Assembly: GCA_963976395.1 (NCBI GenBank)
Contig: CAXBLG010000077.1
Span: 1 to 17,368, forward strand
Length of the DNA: 17,368 nucleotides
Reading direction: 5' to 3'
Source of the DNA: UBA11612 sp963976395
Lineage (GTDB): Bacteria > Pseudomonadota > Alphaproteobacteria > Rhodospirillales > Rhodospirillaceae
The translations under genes and the position numbers were made by a program. Below are positions 13,443 to 17,368 of this stretch, in pieces. Every line of letters begins with the position of its first letter. Position 1 is the first letter of the stretch. Under the pieces are notes generated by a model. The model worked only from the letters and a program-made list of their open reading frames with translations, made no database searches and had not been told where the DNA came from.

Positions 13443-13589
13443 GCGGCAGGCGGTTCTCTAGCTATCTCGTGAAAGTTTTGTGCATCCTAGGCGGGGTCAT
13501 GCTGTTCGTCCATTAAACCATCTTGCACTTGCGCTCTCTCTCTTGCACCATTGACTGCGGATTATCGTGAGTGGGCAGGAGGGCCCGGT
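13443..13589. promoter_or_regulatory. Divergent region upstream of the MoaD-like/propeller pair
   Basis: This 147-base gap lies between the divergent glycosyltransferase (-) and MoaD-like (+) genes. It contains two copies of TTGCAC (13523-13528 and 13543-13548) flanking a CT-rich tract. Either could serve as a -35 element, but no matching -10 sits at the right distance, so no promoter is assigned. AGGAGGG (13577-13583) is a strong ribosome-binding site that fixes the MoaD-like start at 13590. Confidence 0.35.
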
Positions 13590-13856
13590 ATGGCCCAGGT
13601 TCATTTTACCTCGCATCTTCGGAATGTCGCTCCGAACGAAGCGGTGCAAGCCGGTGGCGATACGGTCGGGGCGGTGCTCGCCGACGTCTTCGCGCGCCAT
13701 CCCGCAGTTAAAAGCTATATTCTGGACGACCAGGATCGTCTACGGACTCACATCGCCGTATTCGTGGACAGTGTCCACGTGCGTCGAAATATTTTGGATC
13801 ACCCACTTAAGACTGACAGTGAAATTTATATCTTACAGGCCCTTTCGGGCGGATAA
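13590..13856 (+). CDS. MoaD/ThiS-family ubiquitin-like protein ending in Gly-Gly
   Basis: 88 residues. The beta-grasp pattern of MoaD/ThiS is visible: a first strand V-H-F-T-S-H-L-R, a T-V-G-A-V-L-A-D-V-F helix (about 25-34), I-A-V-F-V-D (about 55-60), and a hydrophobic last strand E-I-Y-I-L-Q ending A-L-S-G-G with the stop directly after Gly-Gly. In this family the terminal carboxylate is adenylated by a MoeB/ThiF-like E1 and converted to thiocarboxylate, or joined to a partner. The frame is open 13 codons upstream, but AGGAGGG six bases before the ATG at 13590 settles the start. No E1-like, molybdopterin-synthase large subunit or thiazole gene is nearby, so a cofactor role is not supported by context. 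The Asp-box propeller gene starts 15 bases later, an arrangement I recall from other bacteria as a recurring pair. Confidence 0.85.
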   Translation: MAQVHFTSHLRNVAPNEAVQAGGDTVGAVLADVFARHPAVKSYILDDQDRLRTHIAVFVDSVHVRRNILDHPLKTDSEIYILQALSGG

Positions 13857-13871
13857 GAACAGGAGAACGTT

Positions 13872-14969
13872 ATGGCCTCTTCTCTTCATGTTGCGACCCG
13901 TAAGGGACTGTTTACCTACGCGCGCGGCGGCAGCGGCTGGCATCATGCATCCACTGCCTTTCTGGGACACCCCGTGACGATGATGCTGTCGTCGCCGGAC
14001 AACCAAACCCTATTTGCCGCGCTGAACTTAGGACATTTCGGCGTTAAACTTCATCGTTCCGCAGACGGCGGCAAGACGTGGACCGAACTCACCCCGCCTC
14101 AGTTTCCAAAAGTGGAAGGCGGTGAGAAAGACGACAAGGCCCCTGCAGTTTCGCAAATTTGGTCCCTGGAATGGGCTGATCCGCAAAACCCGAAAGCCTC
14201 GAAAGCATTGTGGTGCGGCGCCGCACCTGCCGGTTTGTTCTACTCGCCTGATCTTGGCGAGACCTGGACGCTTAATGAGGCTCTATGGACAATGCCGGAA
14301 CGCGCGCGCTGGTTCGGTGGCGGAACAGTCGATTCGGCTATGCACGCTATCTGTGTTGATCCGCGCCGTGCGGATCGCATTGCGGTGGGCGTTTCTTGCG
14401 GCGGTGTGTCTCTCACCGAAGACGGCGGCAAAACCTGGCGCGTCGCCGGCCACGGAATGCGCAGCGACTATACTCCGCCGGAACAGGAGGAAGATCCGGT
14501 AACGCAGGATGTGCATATGATGGTGCAAAGCCCGACGTCGCCTGAAACATATTGGATACAGCATCACAATGGAATCTTCCGCTCCACAAACGATCTAGAG
14601 TCCTGGCACGAAATTACCAATGCGCCGGTATCGGTATTTGGATTTCCTGTTGTTGTTCATCCAAAAGATGCCGACACGGCTTGGTTTGTACCGGCAGAGA
14701 AGGATGAGGCGCGCTTTCCGGTCGACGGGAAGGTGGTGGTCCAGCGTACCCGAGACGGAGGGAAAAGCTGGGATGTTTTGACAAAAGGCCTGCCCCAGGA
14801 AAATGCGTTTGATTTGATCTATCGTCATGGTCTTGCCGTGGATGAGACGGGCGAGCGGTTGGCGATGGGTTCGACTACGGGGGCCGTTTGGACCTCCGAC
14901 AACGGGGGGGATGATTGGGCGCTGCTCTCTGCTCACCTGCCGCCGGTCTATGCGGTGCGATTCGCATAG
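13872..14969 (+). CDS. Asp-box (BNR) beta-propeller protein, exo-sialidase-like, no signal peptide
   Basis: 365 residues. At least five Asp-boxes (S/T-x-D-x-G-x-T/S-W) are present: 63-70 (S-A-D-G-G-K-T-W), 125-132 (S-P-D-L-G-E-T-W), 182-189 (T-E-D-G-G-K-T-W), 293-300 (T-R-D-G-G-K-S-W), with degenerate copies at 238-245 and 342-349. The spacing of about 50-60 residues is that of a six- or seven-bladed propeller, as in sialidases and Vps10-type proteins. Database names such as exo-alpha-sialidase would be based on this fold alone. I see no sialidase Arg triad or Y/E pair with confidence, so enzymatic activity is unsupported. There is no signal peptide, unlike secreted sialidases, which points to a cytoplasmic binding scaffold. 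AGGAGA precedes the ATG. It lies 15 bases after the MoaD-like gene and is probably co-translated. Confidence 0.85.
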   Translation: MASSLHVATRKGLFTYARGGSGWHHASTAFLGHPVTMMLSSPDNQTLFAALNLGHFGVKLHRSADGGKTWTELTPPQFPKVEGGEKDDKAPAVSQIWSLEWADPQNPKASKALWCGAAPAGLFYSPDLGETWTLNEALWTMPERARWFGGGTVDSAMHAICVDPRRADRIAVGVSCGGVSLTEDGGKTWRVAGHGMRSDYTPPEQEEDPVTQDVHMMVQSPTSPETYWIQHHNGIFRSTNDLESWHEITNAPVSVFGFPVVVHPKDADTAWFVPAEKDEARFPVDGKVVVQRTRDGGKSWDVLTKGLPQENAFDLIYRHGLAVDETGERLAMGSTTGAVWTSDNGGDDWALLSAHLPPVYAVRFA

Positions 14970-15063
14970 CGACTACAACCGCTTGCGCGGCTTTGCGGGA
15001 ATGGGGCTGGCGTATTACCATCGCCACCTCAGGGCGGACGGCTGAGTGTTTTTGGAGACGTAT

Positions 15064-15843
15064 ATGAAAAACGTATTGGCGCTGATTGCCATGATGATGG
15101 CGTTCACCTCAATGGAGGCGGCGCACGCCGCGACGGTGTTGATTACCGGTGCGAATAGAGGGTTAGGGTTAGAGTTTGCACGCTTGTATGCGGACCGGGG
15201 CTGGGATGTCATCGCAACATGCCGCACCCCGTCTGAGGCTGGCGACTTAGATGCCCTTAAGGCGCAACACTCGAAGGTGGTGATTGAAGAATTGGATGTG
15301 ACTGATCAGTCCGAAATCGATTCTCTAGCTGTAAAATATAAGGATCGCCCCATTGACCTCCTCATTAACAACGCCGGTATTTTAGGGGATCTCGGAGATC
15401 AATCTCTCGGGTCATTTAATCATGAAGAATTCAAGCGCGTTATGGATACCAACGTCTATGGCGCTTTGGCCGTTACTCAGGCCTTTAAGGACAACGTGAT
15501 CGCCAGCGAGCACAAGAAAATAATCGCGATGACTAGCGTCGCCGGCTCATTGGTCGGTCCATGGCAAAATCTCGGCGGGCTCTACTACTACCGTGCCAGC
15601 AAGTCTGCGCTAAATAATGTAATGCGGGCTGTCGGGATTGACCTAAAGAAGCATGGAGTTGTTGTTGGACTTGTCGCGCCCGGTGCTGCCGGTACCGACA
15701 TGCTACGTGAAGATTTTAAATATAAGGGGCCAATGATATCGCCGGCCGAAAGTGTGGCGGGCATGGTCAAGGCGATTGACGGATTTACTCAAGCTAGCGC
15801 TAGCCATCCGATTAATTACGACGGCGAAGTTTTAGACTGGTAA
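15064..15843 (+). CDS. Exported short-chain dehydrogenase, C-factor/sniffer-like, paralog 1
   Basis: 259 residues. Residues 1-22 form a Sec-type signal peptide (Lys2, hydrophobic core, A-H-A before the predicted cut), and the mature chain opens directly with beta-1, T-V-L-I-T-G-A-N-R-G-L-G (nucleotide motif 28-35). N-N-A-G (102-105), Asn130, Ser158 and Tyr176-x-x-x-Lys180 complete the SDR tetrad. Arg32 and the T-C-R after beta-2 favour NADP(H). The C-terminal Y-D-G-x-x-x-x-W pattern places it in the sniffer/C-factor-like carbonyl-reductase branch. The signal peptide means the enzyme would act outside the cytoplasm, where NADP(H) is scarce. GGAG lies 6 bases before the ATG; an in-frame GTG at 15046 is less likely. 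The next paralog follows after 39 bases. The substrate is unknown. Confidence 0.9.
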   Translation: MKNVLALIAMMMAFTSMEAAHAATVLITGANRGLGLEFARLYADRGWDVIATCRTPSEAGDLDALKAQHSKVVIEELDVTDQSEIDSLAVKYKDRPIDLLINNAGILGDLGDQSLGSFNHEEFKRVMDTNVYGALAVTQAFKDNVIASEHKKIIAMTSVAGSLVGPWQNLGGLYYYRASKSALNNVMRAVGIDLKKHGVVVGLVAPGAAGTDMLREDFKYKGPMISPAESVAGMVKAIDGFTQASASHPINYDGEVLDW

Positions 15844-15882
15844 GTCATCACCGCAGATTTTTCATTTTTTAAGGAAGCTTTC

Positions 15883-16653
15883 ATGAGACATATTCTCGCT
15901 GCTCTTGTACTCGTTGCCGGAATGCTCGGCACTCAATCTGCAGAAGCCGCCACAGTTCTTATTACCGGCTCAAATCGCGGGCTCGGCTTCGAGTTTGCAA
16001 AACAATATGCCGAGGCTGGATGGAACGTTATCGCTACTTGTCGTTCGCCTGATCAAGCCGATGAATTGAAAGCGCTGGCGACCAAGCACAATAACATATC
16101 GATAGAGCGCCTTGATGTGCTGAATGAGGGCGAGATCGCTGCACTGGCGCAAAAATACAAAGGAAAGCCCATCGACGTTCTGATCAACAACGCCGGCATT
16201 CTAGGCGATGTTCCGACGCAAACCTTTGGTAGTGTGGACCGTGCGAACTTTGATCGCATTATGGACACGAACGTGTACGGTGCAATCTCGGTAACTGAAG
16301 CCTTCCGTGACAACGTCGTCGCTAGTGACGAGAAGAAAATCGTCGCTCTCACCAGTCTCATGGGGTCCATTGCTGCTACAGGACCAAGCCATACGTTCTA
16401 TCGTGCCAGTAAGGCCGCCCTTAGTATGAGCATGCGGGTTATCAATGGGCACTTGCGCCGCGACGGCGTGGTTGTTGGACTTGTTGCCCCATGCGTTGCC
16501 GACACGGACATGCTGAAGGAATTCGGATACGAAGGTCCGATGACCGTATCGGCAGAGACAGCGGTGACCGGCATGCGAAATGTTATAGCGAATCTGACGC
16601 AAGAAACCGCCGCCAAGCCGATCAATTGCGACGGCAAGCCGTTTGAATGGTAA
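15883..16653 (+). CDS. Exported short-chain dehydrogenase, C-factor/sniffer-like, paralog 2
   Basis: 256 residues. It shares the layout of paralog 1: a 22-residue signal peptide (Arg2-His3, A-E-A before the cut), then T-G-S-N-R-G-L-G at 28-35, N-N-A-G 102-105, Asn130, Ser158 and Tyr173-x-x-x-Lys177. Residues 1-163 align with paralog 1 without a gap. The two differ by small length changes in the loop before the catalytic Tyr, which is where substrate specificity is usually set. The C-terminus is I-N-C-D-G-K-P-F-E-W. AAGGAAG lies close upstream of the ATG. A stem-loop with a T-run lies 21 bases after the stop (16674-16701), so most transcripts may end here. The role of duplication is unknown; divergence of the loop suggests different substrates or partial redundancy. 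Confidence 0.9.
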   Translation: MRHILAALVLVAGMLGTQSAEAATVLITGSNRGLGFEFAKQYAEAGWNVIATCRSPDQADELKALATKHNNISIERLDVLNEGEIAALAQKYKGKPIDVLINNAGILGDVPTQTFGSVDRANFDRIMDTNVYGAISVTEAFRDNVVASDEKKIVALTSLMGSIAATGPSHTFYRASKAALSMSMRVINGHLRRDGVVVGLVAPCVADTDMLKEFGYEGPMTVSAETAVTGMRNVIANLTQETAAKPINCDGKPFEW

Positions 16654-16673
16654 AGTTTGAAAAGTAATGCAAG

Positions 16674-16701
16674 GGGCCGCCACGCGCGGCCCTTTGTTTT
16701 T
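16674..16701 (+). terminator. Probable intrinsic terminator between SDR paralogs 2 and 3
   Basis: GGGCCGC (16674-16680) and GCGGCCC (16686-16692) pair perfectly around a CACGC loop, followed by TTTGTTTTT (16693-16701). It lies 20 bases after the second SDR stop and 12 bases before the third SDR ATG. If it terminates, paralog 3 depends on read-through or a promoter within the previous gene, which would set it apart in expression. Confidence 0.7.
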
Positions 16702-16713
16702 GAGGAGGGGGTT

Positions 16714-17368
16714 ATGAGAATTCTCATTGCTGCTGTGGCATTCGCGGCCGGCCTTATCGCATCAGGTGGCGCGCATGCATTTACCGTTCTGGTAACAGGT
16801 TCAAATCGCGGCCTTGGATACGAGTTTGCCAAGCAATACGCAGAGCAAGGCTGGACGGTCATTGCAACTGCGCGCAGTCCTGAGCGGGCAGATGAGCTAA
16901 ATGAACTCGCATCCCGCCACTCCAACATTATCGTTGAGAAACTTGATGTTCTCGATTTTGCGGAGATTAATGAGCTTGCCGCCAAGTATGCCGAGACACC
17001 AATTGATATCTTGCTCAATAACGCGGGCGTCCTCGGTGATCTGGACGGACAAACTCTCGGTACTTTCGATTATGAGAACTTTCAGCAGGTCATGGGCGTC
17101 AATGTCTATGGTGTCCTGGCTGTGTCTGAAGCCTTTCGCGAACATGTTGCAGCCAGTACACAGAAAAAAATTATCGGCATTACCTCCGGCGCGGGAATCA
17201 TCTCTCGCGGCAGCGGCGGCGGGCAATTACATTTTTACAGGGCAAGTAAGGTTGCTCTCAATATGGGCCTAAAGGGGCTCGCCTCCGATCTCAATGAGCG
17301 CGGAGTAGTGGTCGGTATTGTCGCGCCGGGGGCGGCAGATACCGGCATGCGCCGGGAGCTTGTAGGCG
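16714..17368 (+). CDS. Exported short-chain dehydrogenase, C-factor/sniffer-like, paralog 3 (partial)
   Basis: The first 218 residues are present; the gene runs off the right edge. Like paralogs 1 and 2, it begins with a 22-residue signal peptide (Arg2, hydrophobic core, A-H-A before the cut), then F-T-V-L-V-T-G-S-N-R-G-L-G (motif 28-35), N-N-A-G 102-105, Asn130, Ser158 and Tyr175-x-x-x-Lys179. It aligns without a gap to the other two through about residue 163, then has its own loop (S-R-G-S-G-G-G-Q) before the catalytic Tyr. The Cys53 of the other two is Ala53 here. About 40 residues should be missing, including the Y-D-G-x-x-x-x-W end. A very strong ribosome-binding site (GAGGAGGGG, 16702-16710) directly follows the terminator. 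Whether a fourth copy lies further right cannot be seen. Confidence 0.9.
   Translation, partial: MRILIAAVAFAAGLIASGGAHAFTVLVTGSNRGLGYEFAKQYAEQGWTVIATARSPERADELNELASRHSNIIVEKLDVLDFAEINELAAKYAETPIDILLNNAGVLGDLDGQTLGTFDYENFQQVMGVNVYGVLAVSEAFREHVAASTQKKIIGITSGAGIISRGSGGGQLHFYRASKVALNMGLKGLASDLNERGVVVGIVAPGAADTGMRRELVG

Noticed and set aside
16398..17018. Open frame of 206 codons on the minus strand spanning SDR paralogs 2 and 3
   Set aside because: It crosses the terminator and the start of the third SDR gene, is antisense to two conserved genes, and exists because the paralogs share codon pattern.

Overview
The window looks like chromosomal DNA of a free-living, Gram-negative alphaproteobacterium with moderate-to-high GC. 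The basis is protein style rather than a marker gene. The HD hydrolase with its N-terminal W-Q-R-M-L-S-G-R-R segment, the receiver protein with a G-P-D-R-R-R-R tail, DUF1761, and an ACT-type threonine ammonia-lyase are all familiar from that class. No rRNA, tRNA, CRISPR array, insertion sequence or integrase is visible. Coding density is very high, and the longest stretch without a gene is about 190 bases (11454-11640).

Layout. 1-795 (-) is the N-terminal part of a FAD/NAD(P) ferredoxin reductase that runs off the left edge. 859-1452 (-) is an unusual CheY-like receiver protein. A divergent AT-rich gap follows. 1592-3094 (+) is a tight run of HD hydrolase, DUF423 and DUF1761 genes. 3108-5155 (-) is an MFS exporter translationally coupled to an enoyl-CoA-hydratase-like protein. 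5260-7821 (+) holds a nucleotide-transporter-like membrane protein, a second hydratase-like protein and a TfoX N-domain protein. It converges, with overlapping stop codons, on 7818-9490 (-), a three-gene run of a small membrane protein, a Lys/Ala-rich small protein and a D-2-hydroxyacid dehydrogenase with a signal peptide. 9646-10197 (+) is an isochorismatase-family hydrolase. 10218-11453 (-) is threonine ammonia-lyase. 11641-13442 (-) is a coupled glycosyltransferase/FkbM methyltransferase pair. 13590-14969 (+) pairs a MoaD/ThiS-like ubiquitin-fold protein ending in Gly-Gly with an Asp-box beta-propeller. 15064-17368 (+) is a tandem array of three paralogous short-chain dehydrogenases, the last cut by the window edge.

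How the genes relate. Most modules are short, independent housekeeping or accessory transcription units on alternating strands. Three features stand out. (i) All three SDR paralogs carry a 22-residue Sec-type signal peptide that ends one residue before the first beta strand of the Rossmann fold, so nicotinamide-dependent enzymes appear to be exported. The D-2-hydroxyacid dehydrogenase shows the same oddity. (ii) The receiver protein has Glu where the phospho-accepting Asp should be, an Arg cluster after the receiver, and a C-terminal peptide resembling the CheY-binding N-terminus of FliM. (iii) A Gly-Gly-ended ubiquitin-like protein lies 15 bases upstream of a signal-less Asp-box propeller and is probably co-transcribed with it.

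Functional calls rest on motif recognition by eye. No database search was run, and start codons were chosen from ribosome-binding sites and family fit.
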